Shown here piece after piece: positions 8,365-15,637 of a stretch of 38,989 nt of DNA. The stretch is taken from assembly GCF_001424945.1 (NCBI RefSeq), contig NZ_LMCW01000028.1, positions 1 through 38,989 on the forward strand. Reading direction: 5' to 3'. Numbering within the stretch: position 1 is the first letter of the stretch; each line of letters starts with the position of its first letter. Source of the stretch: Rhizobium sp. Root1203 (GTDB lineage: Bacteria; Pseudomonadota; Alphaproteobacteria; Rhizobiales; Rhizobiaceae). Below the pieces are notes generated by a model that worked only from the letters and a program-made list of their open reading frames with translations, was not told the origin of the DNA and did not search any database. The position numbers and the translations under genes were made by a program.

Positions 8365-8562
8365 GTGGCCCGCTTTGAGCTTAACATCGAGTTCCGCTCG
8401 CGCAATTGCGATGATGGCTTCTTTGGCATCGCGAAGGATGCGTTATCCAGGCTTCCCAATAACTGTTTGCATTGTAAGAGGCATTTGAGAGGTCTGTTGG
8501 CACCTTTCGAAGAATTTTTCCTACCGAATTTGGAAAGAGAAACCAGCCCTTCCGATAGGTGA
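8365..8562 (+). CDS. unrecognised small ORF
   Basis: A 65-residue frame opens with GTG (MARFELNIEFRSRNCDDGFF, then GIAKDALSRLPNNC). The first 35 residues have the look of a DUF1488-like small rhizobial protein (a short beta stretch, then a DAL-R-L helix), but the rest is unlike it. No good ribosome site is seen and the surroundings are full of decayed genes. It may be a remnant. I do not recognise it with any certainty. Confidence 0.25.
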   Translation: MARFELNIEFRSRNCDDGFFGIAKDALSRLPNNCLHCKRHLRGLLAPFEEFFLPNLERETSPSDR

Positions 8563-8770
8563 TGCTTTCCATACCAGCGCCATTTGCTCCCTAAGAGCGT
8601 CTCTGTTGCACTGAGTTCCCTCTTTACCTCTTCCGCATTTTGCCAAACCGCGAGCGGCGAAGCGCGCCCATCGAACGCCGAGCCAACCGACCCCGCTGGC
8701 TCCGACTAACTGCAGGACAACTTTCCCGCCTTCCAAAATCATCAAAGTCGGCGCTGGCGTCCTCGCAGCC

Positions 8771-8968
8771 GTGTTCAAGGCCCAGCTCGGGAAATGGACC
8801 GGAGCGAAAGACACGCGGATCGCGGCACAGGTGCAAGCGATCAAAGAGGCATCAAGCAGAAATTCAAACATGGAGAAGAATAATGCGGACTTCCGTGGCA
8901 AGTCGGCTCGCGATCGTTGCCTTGTCCTCATGCGCGAAAGCGAGCTGCCAGACAGCGGCTGCGACTAA
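8771..8968 (+). CDS. possible inner-membrane spanin (Rz-like) remnant
   Basis: A 65-residue frame, also open upstream through a hydrophobic stretch (KIIKVGAGVLAAVF), continues as a charged helix and ends RDRCLVLMRESELPDSGCD. A membrane-anchored helix with a Cys-rich tail, overlapped out of frame by a small lipoprotein-like gene, is how phage Rz/Rz1 spanin pairs are built. No ribosome site precedes the GTG at 8771 and no true start is visible, so this is probably a worn prophage piece. The family call rests on architecture only. Confidence 0.3.
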   Translation: MFKAQLGKWTGAKDTRIAAQVQAIKEASSRNSNMEKNNADFRGKSARDRCLVLMRESELPDSGCD

Positions 8969-9089
8969 TCAGCTAACCCACTTCAGTGACCCCGTTGCGG
9001 CACGAGCTGCGGCTGAAGCCCCTCCGGCGGGACCGGCAATCGCCTCAATCAACAAGCAGTGCCGCGAAGATCTGGCCTGTCGGAAATAG
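8883..9089 (+). CDS. small lipoprotein-like protein embedded out of frame (possible Rz1-like outer spanin)
   Basis: This 68-residue protein starts at an ATG with GGAGAAG close upstream. It begins MRTSVASRLAIVALSSCAKA, giving a short signal peptide and a lipobox-like LSSC near residue 17. A proline/alanine-rich stretch and a Cys-rich end (KQCREDLACRK) follow. Its first 86 bases lie inside the previous frame in another phase, as Rz1 genes lie inside Rz. A hairpin follows its stop. It could also be an ordinary small lipoprotein; no phage structural genes are present nearby. Confidence 0.4.
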   Translation: MRTSVASRLAIVALSSCAKASCQTAAATNQLTHFSDPVAARAAAEAPPAGPAIASINKQCREDLACRK

Positions 9090-9132
9090 CAAAGGGCCCG
9101 ACCTCCTCGTAAGGCCGGACCCTCCTGTTGCT
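9088..9132. terminator. hairpin after the lipoprotein-like gene
   Basis: AGCAA and the following 11 bases (9088-9103) pair with 9113-9123 and TTGCT (9128-9132), with two mismatches that could be G-U pairs in RNA. There is no T-run on the + strand. On the minus strand it is followed by TTTGCTATTT. It is a probable transcription end after position 9089. Confidence 0.4.
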
Positions 9133-9244
9133 ACCGCCTCATTAACGAGGACGGCGGCGGGCCGAATAGTCGATCGGGTCTCTCCGGTCAAGCATAGGGC
9201 CGAAGCATTGAAAGGGCAGGGAATTGACGCCGACGGAAACTGAT

Positions 9245-9500
9245 ATGGATCTCCGCACGAGAGTCGTCAGCCTGGAGCACCACGCCATTGAGCGAGCTAG
9301 AGAAGTGGCAGCGAGTAAGCGACATCGCTGACGCTCGCAAAGACGAGCAGTTTAAGAACATGGACCTGCGGTTTACCTCGATCGACAAGAAAATCGACGA
9401 GATCGGTGGGACATAAAAATGGGTGAACCGGGCAATAATAACCGGCATCATCATGGGCGCCGTTGGCTTTATGGTGAAGGGTGGCTTCAACCTGCCTTAG
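9245..9500 (+). pseudogene. broken small coiled-coil/membrane protein, phage XhlA/holin-like
   Basis: The frame opens MDLRTRVVSLEHH at 9245, then shifts phase near 9290 and continues ELEKWQRVSDIADARKDEQF and KNMDLRFTSIDKKIDEIGGT. An in-frame TAA at 9414-9416 interrupts it, after which it runs KWVNRAIITGIIMGAVGFMV to a stop at 9498-9500. A leading heptad-type coiled coil followed by one C-terminal membrane helix is the plan of XhlA-type and other holin-associated phage proteins. One frameshift and one nonsense change mark it as decayed. Its place just after a spanin-like pair supports a former lysis cassette. Confidence 0.5.
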
Positions 9501-9791
9501 TGGGCCGTCACGTGCCTACACACCAGCGGCTCATGAATTGGGGGCGAATGGAATGGAGGCTCTGGCGAGCGATTGTAACACCAAAGCCCCCATACGACCG
9601 CGGAAAATACCCCCGAGATCGGCCAATAAATGCTTTCACGGAGGTTTTGTTCCATGTGCATCGGCCGGCGAGTTCTTCGCTACGTTAAGTCCTCCCCATC
9701 TTGACTGAAGATCATTAGGTAGTTCTAATTAAATGGCGACAAGCGGGCGTGATTGGACTGCCCGTACGTTTCCGTCGGAAGGAGGAACCCC

Positions 9792-10034
9792 ATGACATCT
9801 CATATACCCGTATCCGAAAAGACGCCTGAAAGCGCTTCCCAGACGCGACAAGCCCCGACGGCTACGATGCATCTCCCACCTTTGACAAATGAACAGAGAC
9901 GTCTTCTGGAAGCCTACCGGCTCGGTCGACTGGATGAGTGGAGGTTTCAAGAGTGCCTGCGCGACGACCCCGCCTTGTCAGACTACGTCCACAAGCTCTG
10001 TCGCCCGAGCGACCCCTCGGCTAGAACCCACTGA
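9792..10034 (+). CDS. small conserved hypothetical protein
   Basis: This is an 80-residue protein starting MTSHIPVSEKTPESASQ. A flexible N-terminal third is followed by a compact helical part (LTNEQRRLLEAYRLGRLDEW, then FQECLRDDPALSDYVHKL). A very strong ribosome site, AAGGAGGA, precedes the ATG at 9792, so an earlier in-frame start is rejected. I recognise no named domain; the helical half looks like a small soluble protein typical of rhizobia. No EcfG-type site was found upstream. Confidence 0.6.
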   Translation: MTSHIPVSEKTPESASQTRQAPTATMHLPPLTNEQRRLLEAYRLGRLDEWRFQECLRDDPALSDYVHKLCRPSDPSARTH

Positions 10035-10499
10035 GTTGCGGCAAAGGAGCCGTCGGGCACCTGCCAAGGTTGCGGTCATTCATTGCAGCGCTTGGTCAGG
10101 ATAAGGCCGACCTTCCGAGACCGACATTCTGGCAAACCCTTGGGCACAGGTTCCGCAAAAGACCCGCCGACCTGGGAGGACGGCGGGCCCCGAGTAAGAC
10201 TTCGTCGGCAGCCGGGGGGCCGCAGCGCAACGTGTAGAATATGCGCCTGACGGAGTCCGTTTTCTAAACTTCGATCTGCAGAGTTGGTTCCCGGGTTCTG
10301 GATTCGACGCCGCCCTTGGCCAAGGATCATAATACCCTGCGTCGCGGTTATCAGCCGTGCTCGACGCGCGACAAGCGCGCCTTTAGCAGGCGCACCAGGC
10401 GCCACTGGGGGAGGGGCAGCAAAACGGGAGAGGGCAAAGATTGCATGAAACCATTTGGTTACTGCGGCGTTTATGCCTCTGAAATTAATGGAGAATGCA
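10035..10499. other. gene-poor stretch
   Basis: No supported gene was found in these 465 bases. A GGAAC-N16-AGTT site lies on the minus strand at 10267-10291, resembling an EcfG-type promoter, but no minus-strand gene follows it. A long open minus-strand frame over 10076-10585 reads as low-complexity antisense to the secreted-protein gene. Confidence 0.4.
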
Positions 10500-10748
10500 A
10501 TGAAGAGACTTTTAGCCGCTGCCGCAATTGCCGTGTCGTCCGTCGTGGCGACAACAGCACCATCCTTTGCCGACAGTGTAACCATTCGTATGGGCGAGCC
10601 GCGTGGGAATAATCATCAGAATTATCATGGAGACAACTACGGTGACCGGTACCGGCACCACGTCCATTACGATCGGTGCTGGAAGCAGCCGTACCATGCT
10701 CGTGTCAATCATCATGAAATAACCAAGTACCGCACCGTTTGTCGCTAA
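10500..10748 (+). CDS. small His-rich secreted protein
   Basis: This 82-residue protein has a clear Sec signal peptide (MKRLLAAAAIAVSSVVATTA, cleavage likely after SFA near residue 28). The mature part is short and rich in His, Tyr and Arg, with the cluster DRYRHHVHYDRCW and two Cys residues (RCW and TVCR) that could pair in the periplasm. GGAG stands six bases before the ATG. The histidines suggest possible metal binding, but that is speculative. Two hairpins end the transcript just downstream. Confidence 0.65.
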   Translation: MKRLLAAAAIAVSSVVATTAPSFADSVTIRMGEPRGNNHQNYHGDNYGDRYRHHVHYDRCWKQPYHARVNHHEITKYRTVCR

Positions 10749-10779
10749 GACGCAAACGCGGCGCGAGCCAGCCGCCTCT

Positions 10780-10825
10780 CCTTAATCGGGGAGTGGCTTT
10801 TTAGGGCGCCATCGGGCGCCCTTTT
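10780..10825 (+). terminator. two rho-independent terminators in tandem
   Basis: The first is an imperfect stem, GCCGCCTCTCC with GGGGAGTGGC, followed by TTTTTA. The second is perfect: GGGCGCC (10804-10810), the loop ATCG, GGCGCCC (10815-10821), then TTTT. Both lie just after the His-rich protein gene at 10500-10748. Confidence 0.75.
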
Positions 10826-10933
10826 CGTTATGGTTGTTGGCGCTATGGCGCACGCGGGCTCCGCGTGGGCTTCTTCCTCGGGCGCGTCGATCCGCTGAGC
10901 TCCACCATGGTCGGGCCTTACCTCAACAGTGCG

Positions 10934-11176
10934 CTACGCTCTGGGTCCATCCCGATGGAGATTGAGGCCGCGCGCGGCATCAACGATATGTCTGAGCTGC
11001 GTCCCGCGGACGCCTTGCTGATAAACATCGATGGTGATTTCGGCAATACGATCCGCTTCCTCGGAGCCAGGCTCTATTCCGATGTCACGGCAGATTGCAT
11101 CTAGAACGTTGTGGCAAATGCGCAGGTCATCGGAGTGCAGCCGCTCATTGTCGCTACTGAAGTGCTTTTGAGACAT
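10934..11176 (-). CDS. small hypothetical protein, paralogue of the next gene
   Basis: This 80-residue protein reads MSQKHFSSDNERLHSDDLRI and onward, with the core DDLRICHNVLDAICRDIGIE and then AEITIDVYQQGVR. The same core pattern (DDL-x-x-C, a helix, then I-x-[IV]-Y-x-Q-G-V-R) recurs in the gene at 11326-11532, and a looser form in the gene at 18705-18935. GGAGGAGG stands just before the ATG at 11176. An EcfG-type promoter with the full consensus lies 113 bases upstream, so it is likely made in the general stress response. No known function; it appears soluble. Confidence 0.65.
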   Translation of the reverse strand: MSQKHFSSDNERLHSDDLRICHNVLDAICRDIGIEPGSEEADRIAEITIDVYQQGVRGTQLRHIVDAARGLNLHRDGPRA

Positions 11177-11288
11177 CACATCCTCCTCCAGAGGAACATC
11201 TCTATTCGCCCATGACGAGGCCGGCTTGAGAGCGGGAAATGTCAGGGCTTTGGAACAAGCCGAGGAGACCGCGGCAACATCCCGCTAA

Positions 11289-11313
11289 AACGCGATAGGC
11301 TCCCTATTGTTCC
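11289..11313 (-). promoter_or_regulatory. EcfG/RpoE2-type promoter, full consensus
   Basis: On the minus strand: GGAAC (11313-11309), exactly 16 bases, then CGTT (11292-11289). This matches the general-stress promoter consensus GGAAC-N16/17-CGTT at every defined position. It points toward the small gene starting at 11176. Confidence 0.75.
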
Positions 11314-11325
11314 AACGAGAGGGGG

Positions 11326-11532
11326 TCAGTGGCATCGCCGTTCTACGATCCCACGACGCGCATCACGCACGCCCTGTTCGTAGATCTCGATTATGATTGC
11401 TCGAATGTGAGATGCCTCGCTCGACCACAATGGGACGTTATGTCGGCGACAATACCCCTCCAATATCTCCTGACATCTTGTTAGATCGTCTGAAATCAGA
11501 GGCTTGCCATGTCGGTTAGATCCCACAGTCAT
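11326..11532 (-). CDS. small hypothetical protein, paralogue of the gene at 10934
   Basis: This 68-residue protein begins MTVGSNRHGKPLISDDLTRC and carries EILEGYCRRHNVP and IIIEIYEQGVRDARRGIV. It aligns over about 50 residues with the neighbour at 10934-11176, so the two arose by duplication. AGGAGGAG lies 13 bases before the chosen ATG, a long spacing; an in-frame upstream start to 11601 is possible but less likely. A site GGAAC-N16-GGTT at 11690-11714 on the same strand could drive it. Function unknown. Confidence 0.55.
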   Translation of the reverse strand: MTVGSNRHGKPLISDDLTRCQEILEGYCRRHNVPLWSSEASHIRAIIIEIYEQGVRDARRGIVERRCH

Positions 11533-11689
11533 GCGGTGTTCACGCTCCTCCTTTGTATTCCCGCTCAGCGAACCCGGTCTAACGGAGTATTCGCACAGCA
11601 CCTTCGCCCTTCAGAAGGGTGGATCGCGTCGGCTCCGGGGGAGGTGCATCGCGGTGTTGGAAAAACCGCGCGACGCGATCCGTGGTGGA

Positions 11690-11714
11690 AACCGCCCTTG
11701 AGCTATTTGGTTCC
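11690..11714 (-). promoter_or_regulatory. EcfG-like promoter
   Basis: On the minus strand: GGAAC (11714-11710), 16 bases, GGTT (11693-11690), one base from the consensus. It points to the small gene starting at 11532, leaving a leader of roughly 150 bases. Confidence 0.4.
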
Positions 11715-11764
11715 TTGGACAGGTACCAGCATATCCTCATTCGCTTCGGATCACTTGAATTGGC

Positions 11765-12045
11765 TGGCCGGGACAAGCGTTGTCCTGGACGTCAGCAACT
11801 CGCCGTCTTTCGAACCCAGCGCCGTCCTGTCGTTCTTCCAGACGGCGACTGCCAACCTGCTCAAGGCCGAGAAGGCCGCTGGAGTCCGGCATCATGCCGC
11901 ACTCTCCATATTTGGCATCGAGAGATCGCCGGACAACGGCTACTTCCCGGCCAAGGTCGCTCAGGAAGACATCATCAAGAAGGCCGGCATCCCCACACGA
12001 TTGTACGGTCTACGCAGTTTGCGCGACGCCCCCGTGCTAGGGCCT
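11765..12045 (+). pseudogene. internal fragment of an NmrA-like / NAD(P)-binding SDR protein
   Basis: The frame reads LAGTSVVLDVSNSPSFEPSA, VLSFFQTATANLLKAEKAAG and HHAALSIFGIERSPDNGYFP, then AKVAQEDIIKKAGIP. At about 11995 it must shift by one base to continue as HTIVRSTQF. These are consecutive segments of the atypical short-chain-dehydrogenase (NmrA-like) fold. The N-terminal glycine-rich NAD(P) motif and the C-terminal half are absent, so it is truncated at both ends as well as frameshifted. A 14-bp inverted repeat begins a few bases after its last recognisable residue. Confidence 0.7.
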
Positions 12046-12051
12046 GATCCG

Positions 12052-12094
12052 ACTGGCCTAGCGGCAGGACTCATGTCGGCGCCGCTAGGCCAGT
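12052..12094. repeat. perfect 14-bp inverted repeat with 15-base loop
   Basis: ACTGGCCTAGCGGC (12052-12065) and GCCGCTAGGCCAGT (12081-12094) are exact reverse complements. No T-run follows on either side (GTCCTC on the right). It lies at the broken end of the NmrA-like remnant and 166 bases from the end of the Ku operon. It could be a terminator without a tail, a small recombination or repeat element, or the scar of a mobile element. Confidence 0.6.
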
Positions 12095-12260
12095 GTCCTC
12101 GAAGAGGCATCACGTGTCGCGGCGAGGGTAATCATGACTGCATCCGTGTTCCACGGGTGGGACGGGTCGCTTTCGCCCGATCCCGACACCACCAATATAG
12201 GAGCCTCGGCCATCGGCGTTCAGTGCGGAGGTGTGCACACGGGTGCGTCTCCACCACCGG

Positions 12261-12524
12261 TCAGTGTCGCTTGTCGAGCGGCAGCTCGCCGTCGTCGAAG
12301 TTGCCGTTACTGGCCGCATCGTAGGGATTGATGCTTCGGCCACCTCCCCGCGTGCCATATGCCGTTAACTGGACCATGACCTCCTTCGCACACTCAATGG
12401 CCTCATTTTCGCTTGCAGCGTGATCGTCAGCGACCTTGATCGACACCGCTTCACCATCGTCGCCGACGAAATCCACCCGCCAGCCGGTTGTTTCGTGAAC
12501 AATCTTCGTTTCAACCAAGTGCAT
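12261..12524 (-). CDS. small conserved protein downstream of ku, paralogue of the gene at 17735
   Basis: This 87-residue protein begins MHLVETKIVHETTGWRVDFV. Its core, VDFVGDDGEAVSIKVADD, then a helix CAKEVMVQLTAYG, matches the core VEFQGEGGELVSVRMAGG and AKAVMVQITTFA of the gene at 17735-18049. It looks like a beta hairpin packed on one helix, similar in style to DUF6894-type rhizobial proteins. The ATG lies four bases past the stop of the second ku gene, with GGAAGG inside the ku end as its ribosome site. It is therefore the third gene of the ku operon. Function unknown. Confidence 0.65.
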   Translation of the reverse strand: MHLVETKIVHETTGWRVDFVGDDGEAVSIKVADDHAASENEAIECAKEVMVQLTAYGTRGGGRSINPYDAASNGNFDDGELPLDKRH

Positions 12525-12528
12525 GTGA

Positions 12529-13341
12529 CTACCCGGCCTTCCTACCTTTGAGATCTGCCTCGACGCTCCTACGGAGCGCGTCCATGATGTTGACAACATT
12601 GGACCTCGGAGCGACTTCGGCGGCCTTCCCCTTCGCCGCCTTCTTCGGCTTCAGCGCCTTCTTCTTCTCAGCGATGATCTTGAGCAGGCTCACCTGGATC
12701 GGATCGCTGACCATGGTCGCCGACCACCGTGCCGACTTCTTCTTGATGAGCTGCTGCACAAGGGGGACGAGATCCGGATCCGCCTGCTCGTCGATGTCTT
12801 CGAAGTAGTTCTCCTCCGGTCGTACCTCGTCGCCAAAGCGCAGCGTCCAGAGTACGATGCCTTCGCCGCGGGGTTCCAGGACGACAGCACGCTCCCGCCG
12901 ACCCATGACCAGCTTCGATACGCCAAATACCCTGTCGGCTTTCATTGCGTCGCGGATGACGGCGAACGCCTCGTTGCCTACGGCGTTGTCAGGCATCAGG
13001 TAGTGCGGCTTCTCGAGGTAGATCCACTCGATGCTGTCGGCTGGGACGAACTTGTCAATGTCGATCGTCTTCACCGTATCGAGCGCTACCGCATCCAGAT
13101 CGTCGTCCGTTAGGATCACGTAGTCGTTCTCGCCGCGGGCATATCCCTTCGCCTCGTTCTCATCCCTGACGGGCTTGCCCGTGACGGAGTCGATGTACTG
13201 GGAGACGACGCGGTTGCCCGTCTCCTTGTTGAGCGTATGGAAGCGAACCTTCTCGCTCTCGGATGTCGCGGGGGTCATCGCCACAGGGCAGGTGACCAGA
13301 GAAAGCTTGAGGTAGCCTTTCCAATAGTACTTCGGCGCCAT
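12529..13341 (-). CDS. ku: Ku domain protein (non-homologous end joining), second of two
   Basis: This 270-residue bacterial Ku protein opens MAPKYYWKGYLKLSLVTCPV, the usual start of the Ku beta-barrel. It carries the typical segments VRFHTLNKETGNRV, IEWIYLEKPHYLMPD and RPEENYFEDI, and a basic C-terminal tail. Ku rings bind DNA ends and recruit the ligase LigD. In Sinorhizobium several ku genes exist and some Ku proteins act as heterodimers. The gene starts 12 bases after the other ku gene, with GAGGAG before its ATG, so the pair is co-transcribed. No ligD is in the window. Confidence 0.93.
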   Translation of the reverse strand: MAPKYYWKGYLKLSLVTCPVAMTPATSESEKVRFHTLNKETGNRVVSQYIDSVTGKPVRDENEAKGYARGENDYVILTDDDLDAVALDTVKTIDIDKFVPADSIEWIYLEKPHYLMPDNAVGNEAFAVIRDAMKADRVFGVSKLVMGRRERAVVLEPRGEGIVLWTLRFGDEVRPEENYFEDIDEQADPDLVPLVQQLIKKKSARWSATMVSDPIQVSLLKIIAEKKKALKPKKAAKGKAAEVAPRSNVVNIMDALRRSVEADLKGRKAG

Positions 13342-13353
13342 GGTCTATTCTCC

Positions 13354-14259
13354 TCAGCTAGCTTTGCGCTGCGAGGCAGCCTTTGAAGCAGGAGACTTCC
13401 CGGCCCCGCGCACGGCGCGCTCTCGCCCGGTGCCAGTATTGGCGTTGGCGGCAGTGCGCTTCGGTTTGTCGGCTGCGGCCTTCAACATGCCAGCACTCTC
13501 GCGGAGCGCCGCCAGCAGATCGTTGGGCTTCGACACCTCGACCTTCTTTGGCTTCGGAAGCGCCTTGCCCTCAATCTTGGCCTTCACCAAATCGGCGAGC
13601 GCGGCCTCGTAGCGGTCATCGAACGTCGCTGGATCGAACTCGCCCTTCTTCGTCGATATGATGTGCTTGGCGAGATCGAGCATCTCACCTTCGATCTTGA
13701 GCTTGGGCATCTCCTCGAACGCCTTCGCGCTCGACCTGACCTCGTAGTCGTAGTTCAGGGTGGTGGCGATCAGACCCTTGCCGTGCGGACGGATCAGCAC
13801 CGTGCGCATCCTCCTGAAGAGGACAGTGCGGGCGATGGCCGCAACCTCCGATTCCTTCATGCCGTCACGGAGGGCCGCGAACGCGTCTCCGCCCATCTTG
13901 TCCGGTGTGAGGTAATATGGCTTGTCGAAGTAAACATCATCCACATCCGAGCAGGGAATGAACGCCTCGATCTCTAGCGTCTTGTTGCTGTCCGGGATCG
14001 CCGCGGAGACCTCCTCCGGATCGATGATAATGTACTGGCCGTTCTCGATCTCGAAGCCCTTGGTCTGGGCCTCTTTCTCCACGCGCTCTTCGGTCTCGCT
14101 GTCGATGAAGACACGGTTTACGCGGTTGCCCGTGGCCTTATTGATGGTGTTGAAGGTGATCCTGTCAGAGGTGGACGCAGCGGTGTACAGCGCCACCCCG
14201 AAGGAAACCTCCCCGAATTTTATGAAGCCCTTCCACTGCGCGCGCTGTCCTGAGACCAT
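13354..14259 (-). CDS. ku: Ku domain protein (non-homologous end joining), first of two
   Basis: This 301-residue Ku protein opens MVSGQRAQWKGFIKFGEVSF and has the conserved core (ITFNTINKATGNRVNRVFID, then YFDKPYYLTPDKMGG and LIRPHGKGLIATTL). A Lys/Arg/Ala-rich tail of about 50 residues follows, as often seen in Ku forms that bind DNA through their C-terminus. GGAG precedes the ATG at 14259. Identity with the following Ku is low by eye, which fits two different subunits rather than a recent duplication. A partial general-stress promoter lies about 35 bases upstream. Confidence 0.93.
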   Translation of the reverse strand: MVSGQRAQWKGFIKFGEVSFGVALYTAASTSDRITFNTINKATGNRVNRVFIDSETEERVEKEAQTKGFEIENGQYIIIDPEEVSAAIPDSNKTLEIEAFIPCSDVDDVYFDKPYYLTPDKMGGDAFAALRDGMKESEVAAIARTVLFRRMRTVLIRPHGKGLIATTLNYDYEVRSSAKAFEEMPKLKIEGEMLDLAKHIISTKKGEFDPATFDDRYEAALADLVKAKIEGKALPKPKKVEVSKPNDLLAALRESAGMLKAAADKPKRTAANANTGTGRERAVRGAGKSPASKAASQRKAS

Positions 14260-14290
14260 GAGGCATACTCCGAATCACTAATACGCGACT

Positions 14291-14317
14291 CAAAGACGTG
14301 TCAGGATGATTCGTTCC
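14291..14317 (-). promoter_or_regulatory. possible RpoE2-type promoter of the ku operon
   Basis: On the minus strand: GGAAC (14317-14313), then 18 bases, then TTT. This fits the relaxed Sinorhizobium RpoE2 form GGAAC-N18/19-TT but not the tighter CGTT. Ku genes in Sinorhizobium are reported to depend on RpoE2, which makes the site plausible. Confidence 0.4.
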
Positions 14318-14727
14318 GACTCAAAACGAATCATTTTTCAATACTTTACGGAATCTCCCTCAGAAATTGATTCCGCTATCTCTGCTGGTTGAACTGCGCC
14401 CGGCGCTAGTGGAAGGCGGCCAGGATCTGCTCTCTCGTTAGCCATGAACAGCTTACGCCCAGCCGCTTCAACCGCACCATCATCGACATACACCATCTCC
14501 CGGGAACTACTGGAATCATTGTGAGTTTCTACTGCGGACAAACATTCACCGTAGAAGTCCGATGGCACAGACACTAACACCCCGAGGCCGTGCTCAGGTC
14601 TATAGCGCGGCTGGTGGCAGCGGCCAACCTTGATCGCTCGTGGAAGGCCGTCATTCGTCCGAACGGCTCAACCCTCGCTCCACACGTGGATGACGAGTTG
14701 GAGCCGTCCACGAGGTCAACAAGGAGA
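14318..14727. other. intergenic region between ku operon and dehalogenase-like gene
   Basis: This stretch holds an EcfG-like site on the + strand at 14503-14527. It also contains an unrecognised 80-codon minus-strand frame (14338-14580, GTG start, no ribosome site, no known domain), which I do not call as a gene. Confidence 0.4.
14503..14527 (+). promoter_or_regulatory. EcfG-like promoter before the dehalogenase-like gene
   Basis: GGAAC (14503-14507), 16 bases, then AGTT (14524-14527) on the + strand, one base from consensus. The first + strand gene downstream is the alpha/beta hydrolase starting near 14728-14767. Confidence 0.4.
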
Positions 14728-15597
14728 ATGAGATGGCGTTCCAGGGCTTCGAACTCCGAACCATACATGTCGATTGCGGGTCGCATTCGGCTGCGGGTCG
14801 GAGGTAAAGGTCCGCCTGTTCTCCTGCTACACGGCCACCCGCGCACGCATATGACCTGGGGCAAGGTGGCCGACCTACTCGCCCCCTCGTTCACCGTCGT
14901 CTGTCCGGACCTCCCGGGATTCGGACTATCCTACGTGCCGAACGACTCTCCCGACAGTCGCCACTCGTCGAAACAGGCGAAGGCGGCGGCCCTGGTGGAA
15001 CTGATGAAACGATTGGGTCATGACGAGTTCTTCCTCGTCGGACACGACCGCGGGAGCCTGACCGCTTTCCGTATGGCAATGAACTATCCGCAGTCGGTGC
15101 AGAAACTAATCCTCGTCGATGGCCTGCCAGTCCTAGAACATCTGGAGCGGGCCGATTGGAAATTCGCACGAGACTGGTACCATTGGTTCTTCTTCGCCCA
15201 GCCGGACAAACCCGAACGTGTGATCTCGGCCGACCCGGAAGGGTGGTACGACACGCTCTCGCCCAGGCTGATGGGCGACGAAGCCTATGCCGATATCCTT
15301 GAAGCCATTCATCGCCCTGCGACCGTTCACGGCATGATCGAGGATTACCGCGCGGGGATCCGCATCGACCACCTTCATGACAAGGCGGATCGCGATGCGG
15401 GCAGGAAGGTGCGTTGTCCGCTGCTCTGCCTCTGGTCGCTAAAGGACGACCTCCAAAAGATTTATGGCGATCCTGTTGATATCTGGCGAAGGTGGGCGAC
15501 CGACGTCAGCGGCTATGGCATCGAGAGCGGACATCACGTGGCAGAGGAGAATCCAGTCGATCTTGCGACAGCAATCGCGAGCTTCTTGAACAGATAG
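14728..15597 (+). CDS. alpha/beta hydrolase, haloacetate dehalogenase-like (5' end probably frameshifted)
   Basis: The body matches the haloalkane/fluoroacetate dehalogenase branch of alpha/beta hydrolases. It has the oxyanion loop LLLHGHPRTHMTW, nucleophile Asp in LVGHDRGS, the HWFFFAQP segment (the His-Trp that holds the halide in fluoroacetate dehalogenase), a late Asp in LWSLKDD, and the catalytic His in ESGHHVAEE. It would hydrolyse a halogenated or related acid in the cytoplasm. The start is odd. A well-placed ATG at 14733 (AAGGAG upstream) encodes the family's usual MAFQGFELRTIHVDCG but in another phase, which must shift by one base near 14780 to join IRLRVGG. Intact starts in the main frame are 14728 and 14767, neither with good spacing. 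The gene is either frameshifted or starts late. Confidence 0.75.
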   Translation: MRWRSRASNSEPYMSIAGRIRLRVGGKGPPVLLLHGHPRTHMTWGKVADLLAPSFTVVCPDLPGFGLSYVPNDSPDSRHSSKQAKAAALVELMKRLGHDEFFLVGHDRGSLTAFRMAMNYPQSVQKLILVDGLPVLEHLERADWKFARDWYHWFFFAQPDKPERVISADPEGWYDTLSPRLMGDEAYADILEAIHRPATVHGMIEDYRAGIRIDHLHDKADRDAGRKVRCPLLCLWSLKDDLQKIYGDPVDIWRRWATDVSGYGIESGHHVAEENPVDLATAIASFLNR

Positions 15598-15637
15598 GAG
15601 AGGCGACTTGGGGAGAAACGATATCGGGATTCGTAGC

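Noticed and set aside
14338..14580. 80-codon minus-strand frame between ku and the dehalogenase-like gene
   Set aside because: GTG start without ribosome site, overlaps an EcfG-like promoter on the other strand, no recognisable family.
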